A stretch of DNA of 64,000 nucleotides from Sinomicrobium soli (lineage in GTDB: Bacteria > Bacteroidota > Bacteroidia > Flavobacteriales > Flavobacteriaceae). The notes beneath the pieces were generated by a model. That model ran no database searches and was not told the DNA's origin. It worked only from the letters and a program-made list of their open reading frames with translations. Within the stretch, counting starts at the first letter, position 1. The number at the start of each line of letters is the position of its first letter. Positions 35,384-43,869 of the stretch are shown one piece after another. Both the position numbers and the translations under genes were made by a program. The stretch covers positions 62,001 through 126,000 of the forward strand of contig NZ_QLNV01000002.1 in assembly GCF_003285545.1 (NCBI RefSeq), written 5' to 3'.

Positions 35384-36019
35384 ATGACCAGTGTGATTAC
35401 AGGAGATATTATCAATTCCAGAACATCAGGTTCTCCCGGGCTATGGCTTATTCCCCTCAAAAAGGCCCTGTCTGAATTAGCCGTATCCGAAAAGTACTGG
35501 GAAGTTTTCCGGGGCGACAGTTTCCAGGTAGAAATACAGGATTATTACAATGCCTTCCGGGCGGCGGTATACATCAAGGCCTGTATAAAAACCCTCAGGG
35601 AACTCGATGTACGCATGGCCATAGGGATAGGTGACAAGACCCACGAAGGGGCCTCCGTATCAGAATCCAACGGGAAGGCCTTTATCTTTTCCGGAGAACT
35701 CTTTGAACGGTTAAAAAAGGAGAAGACGAACCTGGCCATTAAAACGGGAATTCATCAAACGGATGAAGAGCTCAACCTCTATTTCCGTCTCGGTCTCATC
35801 GCCATGGACAACTGGACCCAAAATTCGGCAGAGATCGTAAAACTCACCATAGAACATCCCGGGTTATCACAAAAGGAGATCGGGGCAATGGCAGGGATCA
35901 AACAAAATACGGTGAGCGAACGGCAGAAGCGCGCCTATATCGACGAGATCATGGCCCTCGATACCATGTACCGGCAAAAAACAGATTACCTGAGATATCA
36001 TCACAATGCCTCCGGGTAA
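35384..36019 (+). CDS. SatD-family-like protein with C-terminal HTH
   Basis: The 211 aa protein starts MTSVITGDIINSR, the N-terminal pattern of the SatD family, with YWEVFRGDSFQVEI and MAIGIGDKTHEGASVSESNGKAF, which resembles a degraded nucleotidyl-cyclase-like fold. The C-terminal LTIEHPGLSQKEIGAMAGIKQNTVSERQKRAYIDE is a helix-turn-helix. The product could sense a ligand with the N-terminal domain and bind DNA with the HTH. The DUF3307 membrane gene follows at 31 bp, a pairing seen for this family. The palindromic array upstream suggests autoregulation. Confidence 0.8.
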   Translation: MTSVITGDIINSRTSGSPGLWLIPLKKALSELAVSEKYWEVFRGDSFQVEIQDYYNAFRAAVYIKACIKTLRELDVRMAIGIGDKTHEGASVSESNGKAFIFSGELFERLKKEKTNLAIKTGIHQTDEELNLYFRLGLIAMDNWTQNSAEIVKLTIEHPGLSQKEIGAMAGIKQNTVSERQKRAYIDEIMALDTMYRQKTDYLRYHHNASG

Positions 36020-36049
36020 AAACAGTGACCAACAGCAAAGCCTACTCTT

Positions 36050-36751
36050 ATGGAACTCTTTTTAAAATTACTGTTCGCACACCTTATCGGCGATTTTATA
36101 GTACAACCGGACAGCTGGGTCAGTGAAAAGGAAGCAAAGAAACTGGCCTCTGCAAAACTATACCTGCACGCCCTGATACACGCCCTGCTCGTCCTGGTCC
36201 TTACCTGGAACACCGGGATGTGGTACCTCCCGGTCGCCATAGGGGTCACACACCTGTTTATAGACGCCGGAAAACTGCTGTTACAGCGCCCGGAAAACAA
36301 ACGCCTCCTTTTTTATGCCGACCAGGTATTACACCTGCTGGCCATCGCCGTAATATGGGGCCTTGCCACGAATACTCCCCCTGCCTTCTCACTCTCCCAA
36401 AACCAGTGGCTCCTTCTTACCGGAGCATTATTCCTCACCTTCCCCACCTCCATCCTCATCAGGGTCACCATATCGATATACACTCCCGAAACCGGAATGG
36501 CACAGGACGCCTCCCTGCAGAATGCCGGCAAATATATCGGCATACTCGAAAGGTTGCTGGTATTTGTGTTTATCATCAGTGACCACTGGGAAGGCGTCGG
36601 TTTTCTCATCGCTGCCAAATCGATCTTCCGGTTCAGCGACCTTACCCGCTCCAAAGACCGCAAGCTTACCGAATATATCCTTATAGGTACCCTGCTCAGT
36701 TTCGGTACGGCCATAGCCACAGCCATAGCGTGCTCCGTATTCCTGTCGTAA
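36050..36751 (+). CDS. DUF3307 domain membrane protein
   Basis: The 233 aa protein carries the DUF3307 N-terminus (LLFAHLIGDFIVQPDSWVSEK, YLHALIHALLVLVL, GVTHLFIDAGKLLLQ) and several TM helices to the C-terminus (FIISDHWEGVGFLIAAKSIFRF, TAIATAIACSVFL). It is an inner-membrane protein of unknown activity. Its His/Asp-containing TM motifs hint at metal binding but nothing firm. It forms a unit with the SatD-like gene and is followed by a terminator hairpin. Confidence 0.86.
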   Translation: MELFLKLLFAHLIGDFIVQPDSWVSEKEAKKLASAKLYLHALIHALLVLVLTWNTGMWYLPVAIGVTHLFIDAGKLLLQRPENKRLLFYADQVLHLLAIAVIWGLATNTPPAFSLSQNQWLLLTGALFLTFPTSILIRVTISIYTPETGMAQDASLQNAGKYIGILERLLVFVFIISDHWEGVGFLIAAKSIFRFSDLTRSKDRKLTEYILIGTLLSFGTAIATAIACSVFLS

Positions 36752-36792
36752 CAGGGCCCCGAAAAAACAGGGGTATCCGTACAAACAAAAAA

Positions 36793-36817
36793 GAGACCGC
36801 CCTTCGCAGGCAGTCTC
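36793..36817. terminator. Terminator-like hairpin between DUF3307 gene and hcp
   Basis: GAGACCGCC and GGCAGTCTC form a 9-bp stem with one mismatch and a 7-nt loop. An A-run precedes it and CTT follows, so it may serve both convergent genes. Confidence 0.6.
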
Positions 36818-36863
36818 CTTATACAACATTTGACCTGATCTGAAAGATCAATAATCAGCTATA

Positions 36864-37250
36864 CTATACCCATTCATTAAGGTGCTCGCCGCCGCCGCTG
36901 GAAATTGCACGGCATGAAATGGTAAATGTTTCGGTCAACGGGTTCCTTCCCGAGGCATCAAAAATTTCCTTGTACTTCACCATATACCCTTCCGTAAAAT
37001 GAACCTCCCTGAGTTTGGCATCGGTATCGCGCTTGATATAGGTTATTACCCCGTTCTTGCGCTCGAAATTATTGGTCATCCACTCAAAGAAAAACGAGTC
37101 TCCGGTAGATTCGACGGTCAGGTATATCCTTCCCCCTCTCGTGACGGAAGAAGGGCGCCCGGTAGCATCCACTTCCTGGGCCATATCGTAATTGGCAGAG
37201 AGAATATTCACTTTCTTCCCGCCCACTTCCAAAGTTGCTTTAAATGACAT
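36864..37250 (-). CDS. Type VI secretion system tube protein (Hcp/TssD), orphan
   Basis: The 128 aa protein has the size and beta-barrel look of Bacteroidota TssD/Hcp: SFKATLEVGGKKVNILSANYDMAQEVDATGRPSS, GGRIYLTVESTGDSFFFEWM, and a C-terminal TFTISCRAISSGGGEHLNEWV. In T6SS it stacks as hexameric rings to form the inner tube and can carry effectors. No sheath, baseplate, ClpV or effector gene is near; its neighbours are DUF3307 and a lactonase-fold gene. The full system, if any, must lie elsewhere. Confidence 0.85.
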   Translation of the reverse strand: MSFKATLEVGGKKVNILSANYDMAQEVDATGRPSSVTRGGRIYLTVESTGDSFFFEWMTNNFERKNGVITYIKRDTDAKLREVHFTEGYMVKYKEIFDASGRNPLTETFTISCRAISSGGGEHLNEWV

Positions 37251-37457
37251 AATAAATACGTTTTAAAAAATTAAGGTTAAATAAAAAAATACCAAATCAA
37301 ATATTGAACTATTTACTTCTGCAAGGTATTAAAGATTAAGAGACTTAACAACTGATTAAAGTTATTTTTTTATATAATAGTAAGAAATTACCTTTAACAA
37401 AACACTAAAAAAACGGATATCACTTTTAAAAGCGGGTCGACTTTATCAAAAAAAAGC

Positions 37458-37465
37458 TATTTTTG
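37458..37465 (+). promoter_or_regulatory. Putative -7 box of the lactonase-fold lipoprotein
   Basis: TATTTTTG matches TAnnTTTG, 56 bp upstream of the ATG at 37522. The 271 bp between hcp and this gene are AT-rich with no other gene. Confidence 0.45.
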
Positions 37466-37521
37466 AAATACCGTTTTTACAGCCTTCCTGTAAAATCATA
37501 AACCAGCTAAAGAAAGTACTC

Positions 37522-38730
37522 ATGACCAGAACACTCATCCTGTATTTTTCCCTGGCCCTCTTTTGTACGGCCTGTAAAGAACGCAAAAAACAGGAGTCCG
37601 CTCCTCTTCCGGAACATACGATCCCTACAGACACCTCCAGCATGGAAAAGCCCAGGGATACCTCCCTGGTTTTTACCGGTACATATACGCGCAATGAAGG
37701 ATTTGTAGACGGCCGTGCAACGGGGATTGCCCTGCTCGAACGCAAAAGGGGGACCGGTCAGCTCCGCTACCTGGACACCCCCGATACCCTGACCAATCCT
37801 TCCTATCTCGCGATATCCCCCGACCGGAAAAATCTCTATGCCGTAAGTGAAAAGGCGCAAAAGGGCGAAACCGGGGCGCTGTTTGCCTACGACCTGGAAA
37901 ACCCGGAAAAACCTGTTCCTGTAGGACACTGGTCTACAGGGGCCCAGGCGCCCTGTTATGTGAGCCTTGACAGCGAAGGTACATACGTTTTTGTGGCCAA
38001 TTATGTAGGAGGTGTGGTAAAGATGTACAAAAGGCTCGGTGATGGAAAACTGCAACCCTCCGATGCTGTTCAGCTACATGGTTCCGGACCGGACAAAAGC
38101 AGGCAGGAAGCCTCTCATGCCCATTCGGCCATTGTTTCACCGGACGACAGGTTTCTCTTTGTTCCTGACCTGGGAAGCGACAAGATCTGGTGTTTTGAAA
38201 TAGACCGCAGTGCCGGGAAACTGGTTCCCGTGTCAGACGCCTTTACCTCCACGGCACCGGGGGCCGGCCCGAGACATATGGTATTTCACCCCAATGGAAA
38301 ATACGCTTATGCTATTAACGAGCTTCAAAATACGGTAGATGTATATAACTATGAGGCCGGACAAGGAAAACTACAGCACATCCAGACCATTTCCTCTTTG
38401 CCCGATGATTTTGAGGGGGAAAGTGCTGCAGCCGATATCCACATACACCCCAACGGCAGGTTCCTCTATGCCTCCAACCGGGGGCACAACAGCATTGCCG
38501 TATTTACAATCAGGGCTGAAAACGGACAGCTGAGCCCGGTACAATACCAGAGTACCGGCGGTGATTTCCCGAGAAACTTTGCCCTCTACCCTACGGGCAG
38601 GCAACTGTATGTAGCCAATCAGAATTCGGATAATATCGTTCAGATGGGCATTGATCCCGATACCGGAAAACTCACCCCCGAATCGGAACTGGAAGTAAAA
38701 ACTCCTGTCTGTATTGTTTTTTACCCGTAG
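37522..38730 (+). CDS. Lactonase-family seven-bladed beta-propeller lipoprotein
   Basis: The 402 aa protein has a lipoprotein signal (LYFSLALFCTAC) then the 6-phosphogluconolactonase-like propeller of family PF10282. Repeated blades read HPNGKYAYAINELQNTVDVY, HPNGRFLYASNRGHNSIAVF and YPTGRQLYVANQNSDNIVQM. GAGPRHMVFHP is typical of the family. Because it is exported, cytoplasmic 6-phosphogluconate metabolism is unlikely; an extracytoplasmic lactonase or binding role is more likely. It is monocistronic. Confidence 0.88.
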   Translation: MTRTLILYFSLALFCTACKERKKQESAPLPEHTIPTDTSSMEKPRDTSLVFTGTYTRNEGFVDGRATGIALLERKRGTGQLRYLDTPDTLTNPSYLAISPDRKNLYAVSEKAQKGETGALFAYDLENPEKPVPVGHWSTGAQAPCYVSLDSEGTYVFVANYVGGVVKMYKRLGDGKLQPSDAVQLHGSGPDKSRQEASHAHSAIVSPDDRFLFVPDLGSDKIWCFEIDRSAGKLVPVSDAFTSTAPGAGPRHMVFHPNGKYAYAINELQNTVDVYNYEAGQGKLQHIQTISSLPDDFEGESAAADIHIHPNGRFLYASNRGHNSIAVFTIRAENGQLSPVQYQSTGGDFPRNFALYPTGRQLYVANQNSDNIVQMGIDPDTGKLTPESELEVKTPVCIVFYP

Positions 38731-38746
38731 TTTTTTACTAATTTTG
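38714..38746 (+). promoter_or_regulatory. Putative promoter of the ClC gene
   Basis: TTG (38714-38716), 22 bp, then TAATTTTG (38739-38746), matching the flavobacterial TTG-N17-23-TAnnTTTG form. The TTG lies inside the end of the upstream gene; the leader would be about 120 nt. Confidence 0.5.
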
Positions 38747-38874
38747 CTCCTTGTTATCACATTAGTGGCAATGGTGTCTGCCGGAAACCGCCTTTATACA
38801 AAGGATGATGGCGCCTGTATCAAGCCTCCCGCCACAGCGGGGCCGGCCTGATATATGATTAACCCGGTTTTAAT

Positions 38875-40176
38875 ATGACACGTAAAGACCTCTCCTCAGA
38901 ATTTCGGAAAACGGTAAAGATCTCCTCGCTCCTGTTTTTAGGAAAATGGGTGCTGCTGGCCATGCCCATAGGTATTCTCGCAGGTTCTGCTTCGGCCCTG
39001 CTCCTGGCCTCCCTGCAATGGGTTACCGACTATCGCACTGCTCACAGCTGGATCATCGCGCTGCTGCCCCTGGGCGGACTGGTTATCGGGCTTACCTATC
39101 ACTATTGGGGGCAGGATGTCGTAAAAGGCAACAACCAGCTCCTTGAAGAATTCCACCGCCCCCGACAGATCATTCCGCTCAAAATGGCTCCCCTGGTCCT
39201 TTTCGGCACCGTAGCTACCCACCTTTTCGGCGGATCTGCGGGAAGGGAGGGCACTGCCGTACAGATGGGCGGGGCCATCGCCGACCAGTTCACCAAAATA
39301 TTCCGGCTTTCCCCTTCAGACCGCCGGATACTCCTGGTATCGGGTATCAGTGCGGGTTTTGCTTCCGTATTCGGCACCCCGCTGGCCGGGGCGGTCTTTG
39401 CCCTGGAAGTACTGGTTATCGGAAAAATGAGATACGAGGCCCTGGTCCCGGCATTTATCACGGCCATTATCGCAGACTATACCTGCCGGTGGTGGCCCAT
39501 AGGACATTCGCATTACACCGTAGACCTCGTACCCGGCATGGCCCCGTCGCTCCTCTTCTGGGCATTGCTGGCAGGGCTGTGCTTCGGGCTTACCGCACTG
39601 CTCTTTTCCCGGGCCGTGCACTTTTTCGGGAACTTTTTCCGTTCCGTCATAAAATACCCCCCTTTCAGGCCGGTACTGGGAGGTGCCGTAATCGCCCTGG
39701 TCGTATTCGCCACGGACAATACCCGTTACCTCGGGCTCGGACTGCCCGTGATCTCCGAAGCTTTCGACTCCCCCGTGCTCCCCTACGATTTCATCCTCAA
39801 GCTGCTCTTTACCACCTTTACCCTCGGGGCCGGTTTTAAGGGAGGTGAAGTAACCCCTCTCTTCTTTATAGGGGCCACCCTGGGCAATGCCCTTGCCCTG
39901 TTTATTCCCCTGCCCGCGGCATTACTTGCCGGAATGGGTTTTGTCGCCGTATTTTCCGGGGCCACCAATACCCCCCTGGCCTGTACCGTAATGGGTATGG
40001 AGCTATTCGGTATGGAAAGCGGAATCTATATCGCCCTGGCCTGTATCACGGCCTATCTCTTTTCCGGGCACTCCGGCATCTATTCGTCCCAAATCGTGGG
40101 CAGCGCAAAACAGCCTTCCTATAACGGAGACAAGGGAAAAACCCTGCATGAAATACATCCCGATAAAAAACGTTAG
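38875..40176 (+). CDS. ClC-family chloride channel / Cl-/H+ antiporter
   Basis: The 433 aa multi-TM protein has the ClC filter sequences GGSAGREGTAVQMGGAIADQF (usual GREGP, with the gating Glu kept but the last residue Thr) and GSVFGTPLAGAVFALEV-like FASVFGTPLAGAVFALEVL. GAGFKGGEVTPLFFIGATLGNAL and GMGFVAVFSGATNTPLACTVMGMELFG follow. It moves chloride, probably in exchange for protons, across the inner membrane; fluoride-specific forms differ. No CBS domains are present. Confidence 0.92.
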   Translation: MTRKDLSSEFRKTVKISSLLFLGKWVLLAMPIGILAGSASALLLASLQWVTDYRTAHSWIIALLPLGGLVIGLTYHYWGQDVVKGNNQLLEEFHRPRQIIPLKMAPLVLFGTVATHLFGGSAGREGTAVQMGGAIADQFTKIFRLSPSDRRILLVSGISAGFASVFGTPLAGAVFALEVLVIGKMRYEALVPAFITAIIADYTCRWWPIGHSHYTVDLVPGMAPSLLFWALLAGLCFGLTALLFSRAVHFFGNFFRSVIKYPPFRPVLGGAVIALVVFATDNTRYLGLGLPVISEAFDSPVLPYDFILKLLFTTFTLGAGFKGGEVTPLFFIGATLGNALALFIPLPAALLAGMGFVAVFSGATNTPLACTVMGMELFGMESGIYIALACITAYLFSGHSGIYSSQIVGSAKQPSYNGDKGKTLHEIHPDKKR

Positions 40177-40240
40177 AAGAGAGGTCACCCCGTTTCAAAG
40201 CTGTTAAAACCCGGCAATCCCGTATTGCCACTTAAAAACA

Positions 40241-40309
40241 TTGGGTTAACTTGCAGGGTGGAAGCACGAAGTTCGAATCGAAGCCACCGACCTGCAACCT
40301 GTAACCCAA
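40241..40309. repeat. Imperfect inverted repeat before the alpha/beta hydrolase gene
   Basis: TTGGGTTA...TTGCAGG (40241-40257) pairs with CCTGCAA...TAACCCAA (40291-40309). A smaller hairpin GGCAAT/ATTGCC with a 5-nt loop is at 40213-40229 behind the ClC gene. A related AACCTGTAACC string occurs near 17667. Confidence 0.45.
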
Positions 40310-40348
40310 CATAATTATTAACAAACAGTTTAAACCAAATTCATTCGC

Positions 40349-41218
40349 GTGAAAAAAAATAAAAAAGCCACGGGATACCGGCAGACCATAGAAATACCGA
40401 AAAGCATCCGGCTTACCGGGAAGGTCCTGCAGTCGCTTTCCCCGGCGCTGGCTACCCGGTATGCTGCCCGGCTTTTTATCAGTCCGTTCCGTTATCCGCT
40501 ACCCGGAAGGGAGCAGCATATGGACGAGCGGAGCAGGCAGCATAAACACACCGTTTCCGGAATTGGCAAGGAAATTGTAGTGTATGAATACGGCGAGAGT
40601 GTGCACAGGGTTTTGCTGGTACACGGATGGAGCGGGAGGGGCACCCAACTGGTAAAAATTGCCGATGCCCTGCTGGAAGCCGGGTACGCCACGGTGAGTT
40701 TTGATGCTCCCGCTCATGGCAAGGCCCCCGGAAAAACCTCCGATATGTCTGAGTTTATCGATGCCGCAATGATGCTGGAAAAGGAGTATGGCCCCTTTAA
40801 GGCTGCCATAGGGCACTCCCTCGGGGGGATGACCCTGCTCAATGCGGTTAAAAAAGGAATGCAGCTCGAAAAGCTCGTCACCATAGGCGCGGGGGACATG
40901 GTAGAGGATATCGCGGTAGATTTTGTACGGATGCTGCAACTCAGGGATGACATAGGCATTCACATCAAAAAGGATTTCGACCGGCGGATAGGTTTCGATA
41001 TCAATCAGTTGTCGGCCAGTATTGCTGCTCCTGAAGTAGACATCCCTACGCTGGTCATACACGATGAAGACGACCTGGACGTACCCGTGAGTGCCGCGCG
41101 GAATATTGCAGCACACCTGCCGGACGGCAGACTGACCATTACCAGCGGACTCGGTCACCGCAAAATCCTCGGTGATCCCGGGGTTATTGAGAAAATTATT
41201 ACCTTTATCAACAATTAA
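40349..41218 (+). CDS. Alpha/beta hydrolase
   Basis: The GTG at 40349 gives 289 aa. Motifs are RVLLVHGWSGRGTQLVKIADAL, VSFDAPAHGKAPGK, the nucleophile elbow AAIGHSLGGMTLLNA, Asp in VIHDEDDLDVPVSAARNIA and His in SGLGHRKILGDP. This completes a Ser-Asp-His triad. No signal peptide, so it is cytoplasmic. The substrate is unknown. It precedes a small lipoprotein gene by 11 bp and may be co-transcribed. Confidence 0.87.
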   Translation: MKKNKKATGYRQTIEIPKSIRLTGKVLQSLSPALATRYAARLFISPFRYPLPGREQHMDERSRQHKHTVSGIGKEIVVYEYGESVHRVLLVHGWSGRGTQLVKIADALLEAGYATVSFDAPAHGKAPGKTSDMSEFIDAAMMLEKEYGPFKAAIGHSLGGMTLLNAVKKGMQLEKLVTIGAGDMVEDIAVDFVRMLQLRDDIGIHIKKDFDRRIGFDINQLSASIAAPEVDIPTLVIHDEDDLDVPVSAARNIAAHLPDGRLTITSGLGHRKILGDPGVIEKIITFINN

Positions 41219-41229
41219 AAACAAAAGCG

Positions 41230-41751
41230 ATGAAAAGAATTCTTGCAGTATTATTGGCATTACCCCTTGTATTCATATCCTGTGAAGGCGACCAGGGACC
41301 TCCCGGGGAGAATGGTCAGGATGCATTTATAGGTCTTACCTATGATTTCTTTATAGACCTTAATGAGCAGAATAATTTCAGCTACACTCTACCCTTCGGA
41401 GAAGAAGGCATAGAAGTATATGAATCAGATGCCGTTTTGGTATATCACTCGTCAGAATTTTATGAAGACCCGGAAGGCGACATTAATGTCTGGAAACTCT
41501 TGCCGCAAAGTGTGTATTTCACTAACGGGGATATTCTGGAGTACAATTACGATCATACCTTCGAGGAGGTCAGAATATTCCTTGACGGAAACATCGCTGA
41601 CCTCGGAACACTGGATACCGGGTATACGCACGACCAGCTTTTCAGGGTTGTGGTAGCCCCTTCCGATTTTATTGCAGAATCCAAGGTAGACGTCAGTGAT
41701 TACCAAGCAGTGGTCCGGGAACTGAAATCCTATAATCCGGATCACCAATAG
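41230..41751 (+). CDS. Small lipoprotein with short collagen-like segment
   Basis: The 173 aa protein has a lipoprotein signal (LLALPLVFISC, Cys 17) followed by EGDQGPPGENGQDAF, a short Gly-X-Y stretch seen in many Bacteroidota surface lipoproteins. The remainder is an acidic beta-rich domain (FSYTLPFGEEGIEVYESDAVLVYHS, VRIFLDGNIADLGTLD) with no recognised family. It is followed by a strong terminator. Function unknown. Confidence 0.82.
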   Translation: MKRILAVLLALPLVFISCEGDQGPPGENGQDAFIGLTYDFFIDLNEQNNFSYTLPFGEEGIEVYESDAVLVYHSSEFYEDPEGDINVWKLLPQSVYFTNGDILEYNYDHTFEEVRIFLDGNIADLGTLDTGYTHDQLFRVVVAPSDFIAESKVDVSDYQAVVRELKSYNPDHQ

Positions 41752-41780
41752 ACCGGGACATATATCCTTTACAATATAAG

Positions 41781-41820
41781 CCGGAAGTCCGCCAACATCC
41801 TTTTGGTAACGGGCTTCCGG
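41781..41820 (+). terminator. Rho-independent terminator after the lipoprotein gene
   Basis: CCGGAAGTCC and GGGCTTCCGG form a 10-bp stem (one G-U pair) with a 20-nt loop, followed by TTTT. Confidence 0.75.
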
Positions 41821-41957
41821 TTTTACTTTGTCCATTACGGTATTATGGCAGACATTCAGATGATAAACTGTTACAATAGGAAACATACGTGTCGAATACC
41901 GTAAAAATCACCTCAAAATTCTTCCCGGTTTATCGGTTATAAACTTTTTGTATTTCT

Positions 41958-41965
41958 TACCTTTG
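41958..41965 (+). promoter_or_regulatory. Putative -7 box of the P5C dehydrogenase gene
   Basis: TACCTTTG matches TAnnTTTG, 88 bp upstream of the ATG at 42054. The 302-bp intergenic stretch from 41752 holds only this box and the terminator at 41781. Confidence 0.5.
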
Positions 41966-42053
41966 ACTACAACTTTGTTATATTATCGTTGTCATTACCT
42001 GTATTTTACAGGATCGGAAAAAAATACACTAATCACTAAAATTTAATCTGAGA

Positions 42054-43679
42054 ATGGGAAAAGGTTTTTTTCACGTTCCCGTGGCGGTCAATGAGCCTGT
42101 AAAGTCATACGCCCCGGGCAGTCCGGAAAGAGAGGAAGTTTTAAAACAGTACAAGGAATACTTTAATGGTTCGGCCGATATACCCCTGTATATAGGAAGC
42201 GAGGAGATACGTACCGGAAATACCCGGTCCATCACTCCCCCGCACGACCATCAGCACGTGGTAGGGCAGTATCACCTCGCCGAGAAATCCCATGTGGAAA
42301 AAGCCATTTCCGACGCCCTTGAAGCCCGTAAAAAATGGGCCGCACTTTCCTGGGAGCAACGTGCCGCCGTATTCCTGCGTGCCGCCGACCTTATCGCGGG
42401 GCCTTACCGGGCCAGGATGAATGCCTCTACCATGATCGGCCAGTCGAAGAACATTCACCAGGCGGAGATCGATTCGGCATGTGAGATCGTGGATTTCCTG
42501 CGGTTCAACGTGGAATACATGACACAGATCTACAACGACCAGCCCGAATCGTCGGAAGGAATATGGAACCGTGTGGAATACCGCCCGCTCGAAGGCTTCG
42601 TATATGCCATCACGCCTTTCAACTTTACGGCCATTGCGGGCAACCTGCCTTCCAGTGCCGCCCTTATGGGGAACACCGTGGTGTGGAAACCCAGCGACAG
42701 CCAGGTATTCTCGGCCAAGGTTATCGTAGACGTATTCAGGGAAGCCGGAGTACCCGACGGGGTGATCAACGTGGTGTACGGCGACCCGGTTATGATCACC
42801 GATACCGTACTGGCCAGTCCGGATTTTGCCGGAATACACTTTACCGGGTCTACCAACGTATTTAAAAGTATCTGGGCCAAAATAGGGGCCAATATCAATA
42901 CCTATAAAACCTATCCCAGGATCGTGGGGGAAACCGGGGGAAAAGATTTTATTATCGCACATCCCAGTTCCAATCCCAAACAGGTGGCTACGGCCATTTC
43001 AAGGGGGGCTTTCGAATTCCAGGGACAGAAATGCAGCGCGGCCTCCAGGGTATACCTGCCGAAATCACTGGCCGGGGAGGTCCTCGGTTTCGTAAAAGAG
43101 GACCTCGCTTCCTTCAAGATGGGATCGCCGGAAGACATGAACAATTTTATTACGGCCGTTATCCATGAGAATTCCTTCGACAAGCTGGCCAGTTACATCG
43201 ACCAGGCCAAGGCAGACCCGGAAGCGGAGATCGTGGCCGGCGGAAATTACGACAAGTCTAAAGGATATTTTATAGAACCCACGGTTATCCTTACCACAGA
43301 CCCGAAATACAAAACCATGACCACGGAATTGTTCGGCCCGGTGGTTACCGTTTATGTATACGAAGACGACCAGTGGGCGGAAGCCCTTAAACTGGTAGAC
43401 GGCACTTCGGAATACGGACTTACCGGGGCAGTGTTCTCCAATGACCGGTATGCCGTTGAAGAAGCCACAAAAGCACTGGAGAACAGTGCCGGGAACTTCT
43501 ACATCAACGACAAGCCCACAGGCGCCGTGGTAGGGCAACAGCCTTTCGGTGGTGCCAGGGCCTCGGGAACCAATGACAAGGCAGGGTCCCCGCTCAACCT
43601 GATGCGATGGATATCTCCCCGCCTTATCAAGGAAACCTTTGTGTCTCCGGAAGATTACAGGTATCCCTTCCTGGGCTGA
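42054..43679 (+). CDS. pruA: L-glutamate gamma-semialdehyde (1-pyrroline-5-carboxylate) dehydrogenase
   Basis: The 541 aa length fits the eukaryote/Bacteroidota type of P5CDH. Motifs are VGQYHLAEKSHVEKAI, VEYRPLEGFVYAITPFNFTAIAGNLPSSAALMGNTVVWKPSD, the catalytic Cys in GAFEFQGQKCSAASRVYLP and the general base in RIVGETGGKDF. It oxidises the product of proline oxidation to glutamate with NAD+. It is monocistronic; no proline dehydrogenase is nearby. A perfect terminator palindrome follows. Confidence 0.95.
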   Translation: MGKGFFHVPVAVNEPVKSYAPGSPEREEVLKQYKEYFNGSADIPLYIGSEEIRTGNTRSITPPHDHQHVVGQYHLAEKSHVEKAISDALEARKKWAALSWEQRAAVFLRAADLIAGPYRARMNASTMIGQSKNIHQAEIDSACEIVDFLRFNVEYMTQIYNDQPESSEGIWNRVEYRPLEGFVYAITPFNFTAIAGNLPSSAALMGNTVVWKPSDSQVFSAKVIVDVFREAGVPDGVINVVYGDPVMITDTVLASPDFAGIHFTGSTNVFKSIWAKIGANINTYKTYPRIVGETGGKDFIIAHPSSNPKQVATAISRGAFEFQGQKCSAASRVYLPKSLAGEVLGFVKEDLASFKMGSPEDMNNFITAVIHENSFDKLASYIDQAKADPEAEIVAGGNYDKSKGYFIEPTVILTTDPKYKTMTTELFGPVVTVYVYEDDQWAEALKLVDGTSEYGLTGAVFSNDRYAVEEATKALENSAGNFYINDKPTGAVVGQQPFGGARASGTNDKAGSPLNLMRWISPRLIKETFVSPEDYRYPFLG

Positions 43680-43700
43680 TCCGAAATTTGAAAAAAGATG

Positions 43701-43736
43701 CGAATGCCGCACCCGGAATTCCGGGTGCGGCATTCG
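43701..43736. terminator. Perfect palindromic terminator after pruA
   Basis: A 36-bp perfect palindrome, with half-site CGAATGCCGCACCCGGAA, is followed by a T-run. This gives an 18-bp stem with almost no loop, unusually long for a terminator. Confidence 0.85.
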
Positions 43737-43869
43737 TTTTTTCCGGCAGGGCACTTCCTTAAAAGTGTTAACGTGTACATTTAACAAACATTTAACCATG
43801 TCCCCTTAAACCATAGGCTACATTTACGATCTAACTCAAAAAACTTAATAACTCACCCAAAAAAACGAG

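Noticed and set aside
40265-40290. tRNA-like GTTCGAATC string
   Set aside because: No acceptor, D or anticodon stem can be drawn around it.
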